Source of the DNA: Setophaga petechia
Lineage: Eukaryota > Chordata > Aves > Passeriformes > Parulidae
DNA: 64,000 nt
Assembly: GCA_024362935.1 (NCBI GenBank)
Contig: JANCRA010000007.1
Coordinates: 20,051,003-20,115,002 of the forward strand
Direction of reading: 5' to 3'
A model generated the notes under the pieces. That model was not told the origin of the DNA. It was given only the letters and a program-made list of their open reading frames with translations, and searched no databases. This document shows positions 11,869 through 26,172 of the stretch, one piece after another; the first letter of the stretch is position 1; each line of letters starts with the position of its first letter. A program made the translations under genes and the position numbers.

Positions 11869-14800
11869 CAAACTAGGGAATAAGGGTCAGAAGGGGACAT
11901 AGGTGTAGGCTGGTCTTACCATCTTGCCCATCCCTGCAGCCAGACTTTGCAGCAGTCCAAGTGGTTTCTACAGTTCTCCTCTGGCAGTTCTGAGATGAGG
12001 TTAGGGATTGTGGTTGCTGTCTTTCATCCCAACTGAAAAAAAGCATGCTGCAGTCACAAAGCAGTGATAACCTTCTCTCTAAAGCCCTCCCTGCCAATAC
12101 CTCTGTTTCTATGTCCGACTAGACAATTATAACTTAGTTCACACTTACCCTCTCCAACTTTAACTGATCCCTGGCAGTCAAAGAGCTGTCAGTACTCTTC
12201 TTTTACAGGAAACAGAAAATGTAAGTGCCTTAGTTCAGACATTTCAAATAAAATCCCCCACATTAGTAGCATTTAGGGTCTTTGGCTGCTTCTTACTAGT
12301 ACCAGACAGTGAAGATAAAGCAGCTGTTGGAGGTGAATAATCTTTCTTTTCCCATGCCACAGTTTCTATTCTGCAGAGGACTTTTTAAAAAAGAAAACAA
12401 ACAGGTAATGGATCAAAACTCTTAGGTATGTAAAATGCTAAAAAACTCATTTCCAGTGCACTCTCCTTTGCCCCATAAAGTCTATCTTGTACACAAGTAT
12501 TTGGCACAGTGTACTGCTGCTTATCTTAAACTCTCAAACTTAAATATACAAAATGTGATTGGAAAACATGCAAGTTCACAACCCACTGATTGAGAAATAA
12601 TGTTCATCATCATAAAAAAAAAAATTATTGCAACAAGTGACAGAGCACTTAGTAGAGAAACCAATGGCCTTTGCTCCTGACTGGTCCCCCAGAGGCAATT
12701 ACCCTCATGTATGTATACATACTGGTTTTGTTCAGCTTAATGTCTTCACTTTCTTTTCAACTCAGCATTTTCATATGGTCCTTCGCAATGCAACCAGGAG
12801 GTAAGTGATAGCTTCAAAACAAGCACTTTGAAAGAATGAATGGCTGCCAAGTACAAAAGAGTACCTCATCCTTATTCAGCACTGCCACATCTAAAGAGGA
12901 AGAGAAACTGATTCTCCTACCAGCAGTCAGCTGCACAAGAGACTTTTTACTTGCATTGGTCTCTACTCCCAAAGCTTAAATGCTGAAAATCCATGAAATT
13001 TCATTATATGAATCATGAAATCCATGATATGAATGAAAATTAATCCGGTAACAACAGGGAATCTGACTTCCTATGCCTATGTTTGGAAGAGATAAAAAAG
13101 GCATCTCTTTAAACTATTCTAGCTGCACACACATACCTCCAATGCAGACAAAACTGGCTTACTCCTCTAACTCAGGAGGGAACACACAGTGTCCATCAGA
13201 GCCTAGAAAGGACACAGAGGTTTAATTTTCCTTCTTCTAAACTAGCCCAGGGATGGGAATTAGTGTAAAATGGAAACACACCACTCCATCAGTATTTCTC
13301 CAGTAGCAAGGAAGCATTATGTTTGAAAGAGCATTTAAGCACAGGGTTTAAGTCCAAATACTACAACTCACCTGGAGCTAAAAATTTAGTAGAATATATG
13401 CTTTCAGACAGATAAACCAAATATCTGTTTAGGCTAAAAAAACATTTAGTATGTCCTTGTGAGTTTAAGTTGAAATCAAGACAATAATACACAAATGCTA
13501 TTATTTTAAAAAATACCTTTGTAATCCATGTTTGCAAAGAATTAGTCTTGTATTGGAAGGAGCTATGCTACAAATGACAAATTTGCCCTTAAATGCTCCA
13601 ACTACCTGGTAACAGAAAAGGGAAAGAACCTTATGCTAGCATTGGATGGGACTGCTATAGTTTTATCTTCTGAATATTTCTGGAACTACTGACTTTACCT
13701 TAAAGTAAGTATGTTCTGTGCTGTGCATTTTATTATGTTCAAGAGGCCAGTTTAGAGCTTTCAGGCTTTCACGAGATCAATATAAACTATGGATACACTA
13801 AAAAAAAAATTACACTGTAATTATAGACTTCTGTTTTTTCATTATATATATTGTGAAAAAACCCCTACCATTCAAAGCAACTTTCAGGGTCTCTCCTGCA
13901 TAGGAGGCGATTTGTATTTCACTGCAGGGATCTTAGTGTCACCAAAATATTTGTTTTCTTGTAATAAAACATATTTAATACAAACACATGCTTGGTCTAA
14001 TGGGAATTTAAGACTCGAAGATACCATATGGGTGATCAAAACAAGTTCTTTGGATCAGTTATTAACATGAAAGTGTCTAAGAAACATATGCCAAGTACCA
14101 TGGAGCACAAAAGATTTTGTATCTCCTAACATACAGCATAACACCCTGGGACGTTACTTTGACACTCACTCACATTTAAAGTTCTGATCATATACATTTA
14201 TTGTTCTTTTCAACCCCAAATGGTAAATCAGACTCCTTGATCTCATGAACACTGCTAATCAAATTTATTGTATTTATCCTTCATTTTGACATGGATGTCA
14301 GATAAAGAAGCTACCGTTCATTTGGTGCCACTGATCTCACACATGGAATGAGAAAACAAAAGCCTTGTGTATCTCCTGTATGGCAGGAAACAAAGATATT
14401 TTTCTTCAGTTTACAAAACCTTTGTATATCCACTGAAAACAGAACTGATACAGCAAAGACATCTATCCTTCATCCTTTTTTCCTGACTGCTCTGAAAGTA
14501 GTAAGCACCAACTGATTTCCTTTTTCTTCATTTATAAAATTTAATTAATATATCAGAGGGAACATGTGTCTTATCTTCATTCCATTTCCTCTTAGAAGGA
14601 AAGGGGGAACCAAATCAAAACCAAAACCAATCAAACACATACACACACACCGAAAAAAAACCCCCCCAAAAAAAAGGATTGAGAACAAGCAGACCAAGGA
14701 GATCAGGAAGGAAGGTACACATACCACAACAGATAAAGGTGTAGAAAAATACTGACGCAGTGGTTATGAGGCATCAGTGATCATGGACTGCACATAACAT

Positions 14801-17800
14801 AATGCCCACAAATATGACATTAGTCTTCATTCACAGGCACAACTGCAACCTGATACAAGCTGAAATCAATATGTGTGACCTAAAATCCTAAACAAATAAT
14901 AAAGTTGTCTGATTTATGACCTCCTAATCATCAACAATGTTCAGACCTTAGATACTCCCAGAACATATACAGACATACATAGACAAAGTCATTTTTAGAA
15001 CAGATTCATTCCCATATTTTGAAGCAAATGCAAAAAGCACCAGTGATGGACTCATCAGGACTATTTTCATAGGAACGGCAAAGACAAACAATTAATGAAA
15101 ACATTAAGAAAAAACCCTTATCTTTCCTGCAGAGAGAAATCAGGCTGGAACCCTAATTTCAGTGAACTAGAAAGTCTGTGATTAAAAAAAAAATCCCCAA
15201 AGTCACCACGCCTAATGACCAACCAAGTTTAGATTTGATTACAGGCGGATCGACTTCAGTCATAGCATAGACTGACACAAGGAAAAAAGGAAGATGACAA
15301 AACATAGTTTGAATTTAGATAATTTTCACCTACATAGTGCTCTGTGCACACAGATCTTTAAACCCTTTACAAACTGTGAATAACTGCTCTTCTCACCTTC
15401 CATTTAAAGAAAAAAAAAAAAAAAGCAATAGTGCTAAAATAAAAAGTAACAAGAGAGTTGAGAAAGAACTTGCAGAAAAGTCTCGCTTCCAAAATGAAAG
15501 CTATATTTGGATTAGTTTGACCCAAACCAGAAATTTAAACGTCCATGGCCCTCAACTGAAAAATTTAGTAGCAGAATTCCAGAGTCATTCTCAGATTTTT
15601 AACTCATTTGCCTTGGCAGGATCAGTGCTGAAATGGAAATCTGAAAGACTTCTATTTGGAAAACATCAGAATATCTTAATTTTCTTTAAAAAAAAAAAAA
15701 AAGAAAACAGCCTCAGTTCCCCAGAAGCTGAATTCTGAGGAAAATGGGATATTAATCTAGCAGTGCATTAGGCAGGCTGATTAGCAGTCAAACTTACATT
15801 TCATCAGGCAGAGAACATGCTGTCTTCCATTTGGCATGGCAGTGCCCTGGAAATACTCCCCCTTCATGCTGCTTATTGGAAACAGGATCCATTTAAGTTT
15901 AAATATCAAACAAACAAACCCCCTTGCTTGCAATTTCAGCAAATTAATTCATCAGTATTAGCCTCCTTCATTGAAGTTCCTTGAGCATATTAGAAACACA
16001 CGTTTTCACTTCACTGACATTTCTTGTTCTGCTTGAAAATTCAATGAAAAGCTGCCTATTTATCTTTGCATGTATGTCCACCCAAGTTATGTCATGTGGC
16101 CATTTACCAGCGTGATCAAAGTTCCAGGCACACAGGTAATTGACCCCAAAGCACGGTGTTTGAAGTCCCTGTGTGACATGATTTGTGTTATTCTCTGCGT
16201 CAATAATTATTTCATCTGTTGTCCGCTGTATTTACAACTAAAGAAGAGAAAGAGAATGCAAACTACTATTCAGTGCACCTTGCTTAAGCCATTCTCCTGT
16301 CTCACTACAGGAATCATTTCAGCTATTCTAAAAAATAGCCTACTTTCTGGAGAATAAGGCTGTATAGGTATCTGCAATAATTATGATTAATTTCTATGTT
16401 ACTATAAACTTAAATTCTCAATTCAAAAATCATAGTTGAGAACCATGAACTTTTCACTAAAATATGCCTGACTTTCCTTTTCATTGCTTCAGCTGAAAAT
16501 CATTCAGAACTATTAAAACAAAATTGTTTTCTATTTTCATTGCATGATGAACTCCCACCATGGAGGTAACGTGACTTCTTTAGATTGTATGTACACCCAA
16601 ATGAACTGGGCTCCCAGGAAACACAAACACTGAACTTCAATGGGAGTTAATAATACAGAGGAAGAACAGAAACAAAGGGAACCCACGGTGGGGAAAGAGA
16701 AAGACGAGCAACAGACTTGCCTATTAAGAGGTCAGAAATCCCATGTTTATAGTCTGGGTTCTCATCCCATCAGAGGCAGGCAGTGCCATTAGTTGTGGTT
16801 TCATCAGATCAGAGCTGCACTGTGCTAGTACTTTACAGACTGCAGCCAAGGAGGAGCAGGGAGGGCATGGAAAGAAAAAGAAACAAAACAGAGAGAGGAT
16901 TACAGCTAACAGCCTGGTACTATATTCATCCCAAGCAAATATGGCATGAATCTTACCAATATCTCCAGATCAATATTGTCAATAATATTTATCAAACGAT
17001 TTATTAAGAATCTGAATTGAAAAGTTTAATCAGAGAAATGCTCCTGTGATGAGGCTTTACCCATTCCTGGATGGAAAGATACATACCAGATTAGATTTTT
17101 CTTGTCCAAATACACTCCTGAGATTCCTGGTGTCCATGGCTGCTTCAGACACCCAGAAGCTAGCTACACATCCTACCTCAAAAGGAAAAAAACACATCAG
17201 ATTGAAGAAATCTCCATGTGTAATACACCCTCAACCAGCACTGTGGCATAACTTGCAGGATATAGCTACATTTTATATACCCAAAATCATGCCTCATATT
17301 TAGTTGTAACAGCAATAGCCATAGAACTATAGCATCTATTCCTGAGTCACTTGTCTTGGATAATTAGTTTGCCAAGAGCATGAGTCACCAAGTTAGAAAT
17401 TAGTTAGAGTATGACTCATTTTTAATTTTATACTAATATTATCCTTAAAAATAAAAAGGACTCCTCTCTTCCCCCCAGATCTTTAAATGTTTTGATTCTT
17501 TTTATAATGCCAAATGTGCTTTACATAGAATATCTGGATCAAATGTTGAAATAATGATCTCATTTTTATAATGCCTTTCACCCGGAAGGATCTCATAGTA
17601 ATTTTTAAATGTATGTGTGTTCTTGAGTGGTCCACATAGACAATGTAGTGAGGCAGTATGACAGTACTTGGCAACACTGTACAAAGCACCTGACTGAAAC
17701 TGAAGTCAGATCCTATAATTTGTTTAAACCAGACAGGAAAATTCAGATGCACAAAACTGAATTAGCAAAAATGGAATTTCACCATTTACCTCTCAATTTT

Positions 17801-19997
17801 TGCAAAACAGGGTTTTTTCTGTCTACTGATGGTCAGATCAGCCAGTACTTAGTAGCACTCAACCTTTCACTTTCCTCAGATTTCAGCTGTGAATAAAGTT
17901 TCAGTAAGGAAGCCTGACCCATTTCAAAACTCTGCTTATCCTTGGCTGCAGCATGTTGTGACAACATCAGGCAGGGCAGCATCAAATTGAGGACAAGATA
18001 TTAAACTACCTTTGGGAATACTCACTAACTCTGCAAGTCTGGATATGCTCAAAAGCTGCAATCCAGGCAGGCACCTGCATATTGAAGTCCTTGCTGAAGA
18101 ATTGCCAAACATGCAACTTTACAAATAGTTTAGCCTTGCCAAGACTGCCTAACACAAGAGAAGCAGCCCTGCCCTCCTGTCCCACCAACATTTCTGCCTG
18201 CTCTTCTGCTGCCCCAGCATCTGTTTGGCCACACAGAGGTACTGGCTGATTTGGCTAAAAATAATGGCATAAGAATGTGTCCAAAAAAAAAGTTAGCTGC
18301 TCATTAATCCACTCTTTGAGAAGAACTGAGACTTCATGAGTTTTCATAGTCTTTCATCTGCTGGTCCACTTTGAGTGAAGAAGACTGTGTTTCTCTGCAA
18401 GGAGCACTGTAGTCCAGTTGCATGGTACAAATGCAGGCTCTTCTATTCAGGACTGTGATTTTGTTCTATGCAGGGCAGATGTCTAGCATGTATTACTCTC
18501 TGCCTTCTGTTTGTTTTTCCTCCAGGATGGCCAATGCCCAGCTGGTAATACAGTAAAATGTAAGCCCTGGCCATTTGCTATTGTCAAAGAATCATTATTT
18601 TCCAGTCCTTTAAAAGTATGTCACTGGTTAAGAAATTGGTTTTCTCAATGTTCATTCCTTGTTCTTTTACCATGCTGTAGGATAACCATGTTCCCCAAAA
18701 CTAGACATGAATTTTGATATGTAAGCTAAGAGGCTAGTGAAGAAAGCAAGGCTCCTCCAAAGGGTAATTTGGGTTACAATTACATAGCTAGCTGTACCAT
18801 GTAATTCAAGTGCACTTCCAGAACAAGAATTTAACCTAGGCCTGAATCCATTCTGAGTGTCTCTCAGCACAGGCTGTACAGGAAGCCCAAGTTAAAACAT
18901 CTGAAGGTCAGTGGTGTGACTTTCCCACTCCAATCACATCTTCACGTGAGTTAGAGCAGAAGTCCTGAGTGCCCAAAGCCAGGGTGACGTTCCAAGGAAA
19001 GGTACATAATGTCAGGGAATGGCACTAATTCCTGAGATCAAGACAGATGGTTGACATTTGGCAAGAAGAAAAGAAACTGTCTTGGGTGTCAGAGCCAGCA
19101 AGATGAGTAACACTACACTTGAACATAGCCTGCTCCTTGGATTTAGCCCATGTTATTTGAGCAGTAAGCTTCTTGCTCTTGATCCACTTTTAGAGGCACC
19201 TTGTATTTCTGAGAGACAGAATTGTCCAGTCCTCTGGCTTCTACAGAGAACTTACAGATGTTTGTATGCATTCCCTTACCAGAATCCTTTCAGTTTCTTC
19301 ACCCAAAAGCTATATATCTGATATATATTTAGTGGTATCTTGGCCAATTCCTATTTCAGAATTGCATGACTCTAGGTAAGTACTGAATTCATGTTCCAAT
19401 TTATTTATCTTGTTAAGCTTTTAGTAAGATGATAGAGTAACAATTGAGAATGTAACTTTCAACAAAATGTCTTTGGTAAAGTTTTCCGGGGCTGTTCTGA
19501 AGGTTCTGGGACCATTAGACAGCTATTATTAGAGCCTGCATCTTACATAGCACTACAAAAAAAAAAAAATCCCTAGCAATACTCTTCAAAAAGTAATACT
19601 AGGGATTAAAGCTTGAAGAATGCCATGAAGAATTTCCACAAGCAGCTTGGAATTGAAGTAAAATTTCTGAAACCTCAATTGAAATAAAACTCAAACATAT
19701 GTTTCATTTTAGGGAAAGCCAACCCTGAGATTTTACCTTCAAATTATAGTTACCCTTGTTGGTATTTATACAGCTCAGCAGATGATTGAAAAAGAATCAA
19801 TAACACATGGGGAGAAATAAAGTTTTATTAATAAGATTTGGAATGCACCTCCAGCCCTTAACCTGGAGCTAGCACACTGTCTGCAAATAAAATAGTTAAC
19901 ATCATGTATACAAAAAGTGGCAACATACCTGGGCTCAGACCTGGACCTGGAAGGTAAAAATACATTATGCAAATCTCTGGAGAACTTAGGCAGAGCT

Positions 19998-20060
19998 TTA
20001 GAAATAAAAAATAAAAAAAAAAAAAAAATTAAAAAAAAAAAGAAAGAAAGAAAAAAAGCA
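19998..20060. repeat. A-rich low-complexity tract
   Basis: Long A runs interrupted by single T or G bases and a short GAAA repeat. No LINE or SINE body was recognised next to it. Confidence 0.85.
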
Positions 20061-23000
20061 GGAGGCTTTTCAAAAAACCAAAGAAAAGTTGGATGCACAT
20101 TTCAAATACCCTTCATGAAATATAAGCAACATACATAAAAATAAATTTCCTGAAGTAGTCAGTGTTTCTGGACTGTATCTTCTGTGTCAACATTACAACT
20201 CAATTTTTAAGACAAAAGGTTATAAGAACTTAAAACCACAGAAAAACTAAGATGCAAGATCCAGACTATGGGAAAACAGTGCCAAAGTTCATCCTGATTT
20301 ACTCCAAGTACAGTATTCAATTTATTATTCTACTTGTAGAGCCATTTCTAAGAGTATGTTCTGAGGTATTAGTATAATGCTGACTAGGAGGCAAGAACAT
20401 TAACCAACTATTCAATACCAGCCATCAGTCTTCCTGCTTGTGGATTCTCTGTCAAGATTTCCAATGATGTGATTACCATTAACTCTAAAATGCCTCGTTT
20501 ACAGGATTCAGCTTGATCACAACCCAGCTAGCTGGGCTGGTGCTCATCTATTGGGGCACAACAAATGCCCCACAGACTACATTTAGCTATGGAAAAGCCA
20601 TCTATGCACACTTGCTCCTAAAAATCACACAGCACACTATTTAAGAGTAGTAATCTTTTCTCATAAAAATACACAGTATTTCACAGAATAAAATTTTTGA
20701 CAGTATATTTTATTAATTATATTCTTATTTATTATTCTATTACATATAATAATATTAAAAATAGTTTTACTATTGAATGCACATATCTTAAACCCCTAAA
20801 AACTAACTACACCATTTCACCATATGACTATTAGTCAGAAAAAACATCTGATACATTTACAGGACAAATACCTGTGTCACAATGTGAAAACAGTTCTTAC
20901 CATTTATGAGAGGTAGAAGGTTCTATTTCAAAATGCAAGATCTGACCTTCAAAGCAGTGATTATTTGTATAAAAGCATTACAGAGAATAACTGAAAGTTT
21001 TTGGCTTAATTACAATTTAAAGGTTGGTTACAGCTGAAATGATCTCTTTAGTTCATCAGAGAATTATGCAATAATTCAAAGGGATGGAAGGAATTCCAGA
21101 AGGTGGAGGGACAAACAGGAAGACACAGCAATAGCTTTTCTTGTCTCAACTGCACTCTTTCCAAAGACTAAGTCTTGGATTATGCAAAGTGAAAGAAATA
21201 CATCTCAGAAAATATATTTCAAATCTCCTCCTATCTAAGACAACCCAGCTCCTGCTGAAGGAGTAATACTCTGTTTGCCATGCACAGATTTTCATGTGAA
21301 GCTTTGAAGATTTAAAAATGGTATGTTGAGCACATGTAGCACATTTTCATTACATGAAACACCAGCATGGGACCAGGTGGCCTCTCTGCATCTGTGAGAA
21401 GCACAAGCATGGCAGTGTCCAGAGGACAAGCATTAAGGCCCAAGTCCAGCAGCGTGTTTCAGGTGCCTCCAGCTGCCCATCAGTGAGCCTTCCTTCCTTT
21501 CCTTCCAGGCCCTTGACTGGCTCTCTCATGTTTGAATACACTCCTGAAGGCCCATTTTTGCAGTGAGCCTATGATTAATTTTCCAGACAGTATTTTATAT
21601 TCCTAGAGCACCAGAAAAGGAATAGCCTCATAACCATCTGTGAACTCTTTCCAGAAGGTTTCCTCCTACCCCACCCCTGACACCCCACAATTACTCAGCT
21701 GTAACACTGGCTATAAAACAGCAGCAGTATTTGCAGACTGAGGACAGAAAGCTCCTGCCTCCCCCAGGGAGGGGGCCTGATGCCTCAGCCAACTGCTCCT
21801 CTTACTCCAGCACCAGAGATCTCTGTCCCAGTGCCACCTGTCCCCCAGGGCAAATCCTTCCATGAGAATGAAGAAGTAGCTCATTGCTTAAAACACATAA
21901 TAAAGGGAAACATACCTATATTGCTAAATAAAAAAATGTGAATCAACAGCCTGCAATGTTTTGAGTCCATAAAATCAGCTGTATGTGCATTAGAAGCCCG
22001 AAGGCAACTGATGAGAGTGGGGCAATGAGGGTACAGGATCAAATGGAAGTGTGCAATGCATCCACCAGACTGTGCCAGGAACAGGATAAATGACATGTAC
22101 TGCTCTGAAAGACAGGAATTCAAAAGGGCTGGCAGACTCCCAGGAGGATTACACAGTGCACCACTTTCCTCCGAGGTATCTCAGTGACATGGAACAGGAG
22201 TGCTCTTGCAGTCAGCTCCAAATGACCCCTGCAGAAGGACCTGCCCTGCACCCAGGATGAGAGGCAGCACTGTCAGGGCATGGGAAAGCAGAGCAGAACA
22301 GAGAGTGACGAGAGAAAACTCAAGCACTTGGTAAATCCCTGGGGAAGGTGAGTTGAGCACAAAGAAACCGAACCCACCTCTGGTTTGGCTGCCACTCAGA
22401 TGTGCTGAAGGATGCTGGGGAGTGTTGATTGTGTCTCTAATTACTTCTGAAAGCAATGTAAGAGCAAGCTGAGATGTGCTGTCTCACAGGGCATCGTCTC
22501 ACTGCCATGACTAGACTATCCACAACTTTTGAATCCTGTCTCAAATACAAGGAATGTAAGTTTCTAACAAGTCCTTTACAAAAATCTTTTCCTCTTGTGA
22601 GTGCCAAACTTGCTACACAAGTTGCAAAGAATTTGAAAAGAAACATAATCAAATTTCAGGGGTGAATGAGTTACTGAATGCTGTTTTAGCAGCAAATATC
22701 TTTGTTGCAACTGGCATTCTTGCACAAACCATTTTAAGAAGAATATTTTGGTAGAAAGCCATAAAGCTTATTTACATAGATGGAGTTTCACCATCTCCCA
22801 CTCCAAAGCAGGCTGGATTGGTTATGCTGACCTAATATTTTCTTTCCCATGGCTTGCGTGAGGCTGGCAACACATGTCAGGTTGTGGTTTAGTCTGCCCT
22901 TTCAGTATCCTGACGGGAGTCCTTTGAGATTCTAGTTTAACTTATGCAGCGCATGCAGTATCATAAAAATAGTTTCAGAAATCCAAAATTCAAATAAAAT

Positions 23001-24385
23001 CAAAATATTGCCTGTACAAGGAGCCTTGTGATGCCCCAACTTAGCAAGAATAATGTTCTGCAGGTCATAGAGGCAATGTTTTTAGGCATATACCTTGCAA
23101 AATATTCCCAGATCTTTGGTTTTCCTTTCCAACAAGCAGAATACAGCAACTTTCATATTTTCTCCCAGAAACTAATTTTTTACCTTATTTTCAGAGGCAT
23201 TCTTAGTCCTCTCCTGGTATGAAAAAGGTGTTTTGGCATTAGGTAAGTTCGGTAGTTTGTATTCTATTTAAGACAGGAACCAACATTATTTTTAAAACCT
23301 GGACTTTTACAGTATGATTTCAAGAGCTTCTCAGTTTTGCAAGCAAACAATTTAAAATTCAACATTGCATCATTTTCTGCTGTTAAAACAAACCAACTGT
23401 TACAATGTGGCCTACAACCAAACTGAAATCCTTTGGTATACCTCTTTTACTGATATGACACAGCCTCTGTTTAAAGAAAGATAGGATTTAATGTTAAAGA
23501 CAACCTCTTGAAAGCAGCTGATACAAAATCTGTGTAGAATTATTCCTTTATAGAATTGCTCGCTTTTGCTAGCAGTCTTTTCTTCAAATGAAAAACGAAC
23601 ATTTAATTTTGGCAGATACTGACTACTTTCAAGTTACTTGTCCTTTTATTTCAATTCAAAACTGGCAGACATTTCTTATTAAAGTTCAAAGAATTTCTGT
23701 CTGATTCTAAAGAGAAACTCATGTTGATTTTTGTTACCAAATTCTGTACATTTCCATACCCTGACATTCCAGAAACCGATGATCTCATTTGCGTTACAAC
23801 ATTGTTTCGAAAATAAAGCCAAAGAATTCCTCTCATTGCTGATTAAGAAATGAAATGCCCATCATGCAAACCTGACACCTAGCAACAATTTCTGTCTGGG
23901 GAAGCTCTTAAACAAAGGTACCGCGCTAAGTGTCTTCCACAGCTGTCATTTGCCAGGACTGGAACCCAGGGCAAGGCACCAGCACATCCTGACCTTAAAC
24001 CAGGAGTTTCCCAATTCGGCTGATCCCTGATCTGGTACAAGGCATCGAGCAGGTCACTGGCCTCTTCCCTCTCACCACCTGCAAAGAATGATTATCCTGT
24101 GTATAAACAGCCAGTAAAAGGGCTGGAATCACCCGGAGCCCCGGCAAGCTCCAACTTACACTCGTCCTTCTGCCGCGCCTGACACAGTCCAAGGCCGGGC
24201 GCCGTAGGCAGGTAAGGGCAGGCCCGGCGGGGCCAGGGCGCCTTCCCGCGGCAGCCGAGGTCCCGCTGGGCGCTGGCGGCCCCGTGTGGCCGCGGCCTCA
24301 GCACAGCCGCCCCGGGCGCTCCGACCCAACGGGACGCGGCCGCCGCCCGAAGGCAAATTGGGACAGGCGGCCCCGCTTTTCCGGA

Positions 24386-24397
24386 ACTACACTTCCC
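24386..24397 (+). promoter_or_regulatory. ZNF143/THAP11-like element overlapping an ETS site
   Basis: ACTACACTTCCC closely resembles the common ACTACAATTCCC promoter motif bound by ZNF143 and THAP11. An ETS-type CCGGAA overlaps its left end by one base. It lies about 80-90 bp upstream of the likely start of transcription. Confidence 0.5.
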
Positions 24398-24459
24398 GTC
24401 GAGCCCTGCGCCGCGGCAGCGCCGTACGCCCAGGAGGCCGCGCGGCGCCGCGCGCTGCC

Positions 24460-24475
24460 ATTGGTCGGATTCGAA
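24460..24475 (+). promoter_or_regulatory. CCAAT box and CHR-like element of KIF20B
   Basis: ATTGG (an NF-Y site on the minus strand) is followed 5 bp later by TTCGAA, one of the accepted CHR variants. The two lie just upstream of exon 1. The spacing is shorter than usual for NF-Y/CHR promoters, so function is inferred, not shown. Confidence 0.45.
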
Positions 24476-24479
24476 AAGA

Positions 24480-24529
24480 AACCGCGGCCGGAGCGGAGCG
24501 TGAGCCCTGCGGCGGCCGGGGCCGGGCGG
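24480..24529 (+). other. KIF20B: KIF20B exon 1, non-coding 5' UTR (start approximate)
   Basis: A consensus donor gtgagt begins at 24530 inside the CpG island. No other KIF20B-compatible 5' exon is visible, and the coding exon at 26016 starts with an acceptor one base before its ATG. Splicing puts gcgg-a in front of ATGG, giving a purine at -3 and G at +4. The left end is a guess. Confidence 0.55.
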
Positions 24530-26015
24530 GTGAGTGGGGCTGGGGCCGGGACCATTGCCGGCAGAGGGGTCGCGGTGCTTGTGATTCGGGGATCGTGGGG
24601 CTATGAAGCGGCGTGGGTGGTCTCTGTGGCGGGGGCCGTTCCCCCAGCTCGCCCCGCTGCCATCCTGGTTACGCGGGAGGGGCTGTGGCGTGTGAGCAGT
24701 TTTCGGTAGGGCCTGGGTAACTCCCGCTGTGCTGCTGCCAGAGCCGCGCTGGTTGTGTCTCGTAAGAACAGGCAAATAGCGCAAAGCCTGCAAGTGAAAG
24801 GTTGATACCTAAAGAGAAGAAAGTTTCCTTCTTCATTTTTATTTTTTTAATTTTTTGGGGTTTTTTTAGGTGTTAGGGCTGTTGCTTTACCTTTTATGCA
24901 AGCTGCCAGCCTCACTGTGTGGTTTGGAGCTCGTTTTGCCGTTTGTTGTGCAGGCAGCACCACGGGCTGTGTGTGAGCTGGCTGCTTCGTTGTCTGGGCC
25001 GCGGGGATCCCCTTCTTTGAGGGGGTCTTCTACGGCTCTAAATTCTATTGCCACGGTTAGCAGGCTTGCAATAACACGTCCCGGAACACGAGTACCTCTT
25101 AGTGTCTGCAGCTGGGCAGTACAGTTGTTCGCATGTAAATACCTGCAGTATTTTCAGGGCTGTGTGACTCAACGTGGAATTCTGCACTTTGGGCTGGGCA
25201 CTCTGTAAGGGCTTGAACCTTGCTGTTCTGATCGCTGGGCTGTGTGAACACTTACAGCTCCGGCCTTGTGTACACAGCTTAATGTTTGTCTTGGACTTCT
25301 TAAAGAAAGAGATTGAGAGCATAATCTTTAATCACACAAATCACACTTTAAGCTTAGATTTAAAGCAATTAAAATGCCAGTCATCTAATAAATATGTTTC
25401 TTGTAAAGGACTGATAAGACATTTGCAGTGTGCCTTTGTGTAGCTGATGAATAGGACCTCCAGATTGTGACAGCACAGGTATGTTTCTTTCCAACTGTAG
25501 TTTACTCACAGGTCAGTCTTTGTTCAAACCATGATGATATTTCAGGCCAGGTTTTTGCAGGTTTTGATACAGATGCTAGGCCAAAAATAAATTAGGTTAG
25601 AAGAAACATTAGAGTAGAAAGTAAACATTGGTGCTTAGTTTATGTATAGATTTATCTCAGTTGCAGCCTGGCATTTGTCTAACTGCTTAAAGTTGTCTGG
25701 CTTTTACAGTCTACATAGGAAGACTGAACTCTTAAGTATTTTGACACTGAAATGCAGACAGGTCTCAGTTTTTATGCTGGGGGAATTGGGACTGCATTAT
25801 AGGCAGGAAGCCAAAACTTCTCCTGAGAAAAAGGGTTTTGAACCTACTCTGCCCATTCCTTTCATGAACACTGCATGTTCTCCATTAGTATTTAGTAAAA
25901 CAATTTATATGCTTTCCTGTAGCCTAGACATGGCAATGTATGTTATATATATATAAAAACTATATTATATGTTATATTATCAGAGAGCACAAAGTATTTT
26001 TATTTTACCTTGCAG

Positions 26016-26172
26016 AATGGACCTGGCTTTGGATAATGGGAAGTTCTACAGACCGTCCTATATTGCCAGCATTGAGCCATCTCCAAGAGCAGGACCAGTA
26101 AGTGTGGAAGATATTAAAACAGATCTCTCCTCTGAATTTTCTTTGGTTTCTTCAGGCTCAGACACAAGCCAG
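26016..26172 (+). CDS. KIF20B: KIF20B exon 2 (residues 1-52, start codon)
   Basis: Acceptor ttgcag, ATG at 26017, donor gtaaga. Encodes the N-terminal extension with [14 protein letters not shown], which aligns with human LDLSHEFSLV. Ends in phase 0. Confidence 0.93.

Larger units (their letters stand above)
7641..24180. other. Intergenic spacer between PANK1 and KIF20B
   Basis: About 16.5 kb of AT-rich sequence. Short ORFs occur on both strands at the density expected by chance and none encodes a recognisable domain. The only assigned elements are a CR1 fragment near 11.6-11.9 kb, a small tandem duplication near 7.74 kb, and A-rich tracts (for example near 15.41, 15.69 and 20.0 kb). An unannotated lncRNA cannot be excluded from sequence alone. 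Confidence 0.6.
24181..24800 (+). promoter_or_regulatory. CpG island promoter of KIF20B
   Basis: A CpG-dense block covers the non-coding first exon of KIF20B. Motifs seen: an ETS-like ccggaa at 24381-24386, an adjoining ZNF143/THAP11-like ACTACACTTCCC at 24386-24397, an inverted CCAAT box (ATTGG) at 24460-24464 and a CHR-like TTCGAA at 24470-24475. CCAAT plus CHR is the typical signature of G2/M genes controlled by NF-Y and the DREAM/MMB complexes, which fits a mitotic kinesin (family knowledge). CpG islands are often bidirectional, so antisense transcription to the left is possible but unsupported by any exon. Confidence 0.75.

Noticed and set aside
24092..24793. 233-codon minus-strand ORF over the KIF20B promoter
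   Set aside because: CpG-island artefact with no domain and no splice pattern; a divergent lncRNA is possible but not shown.
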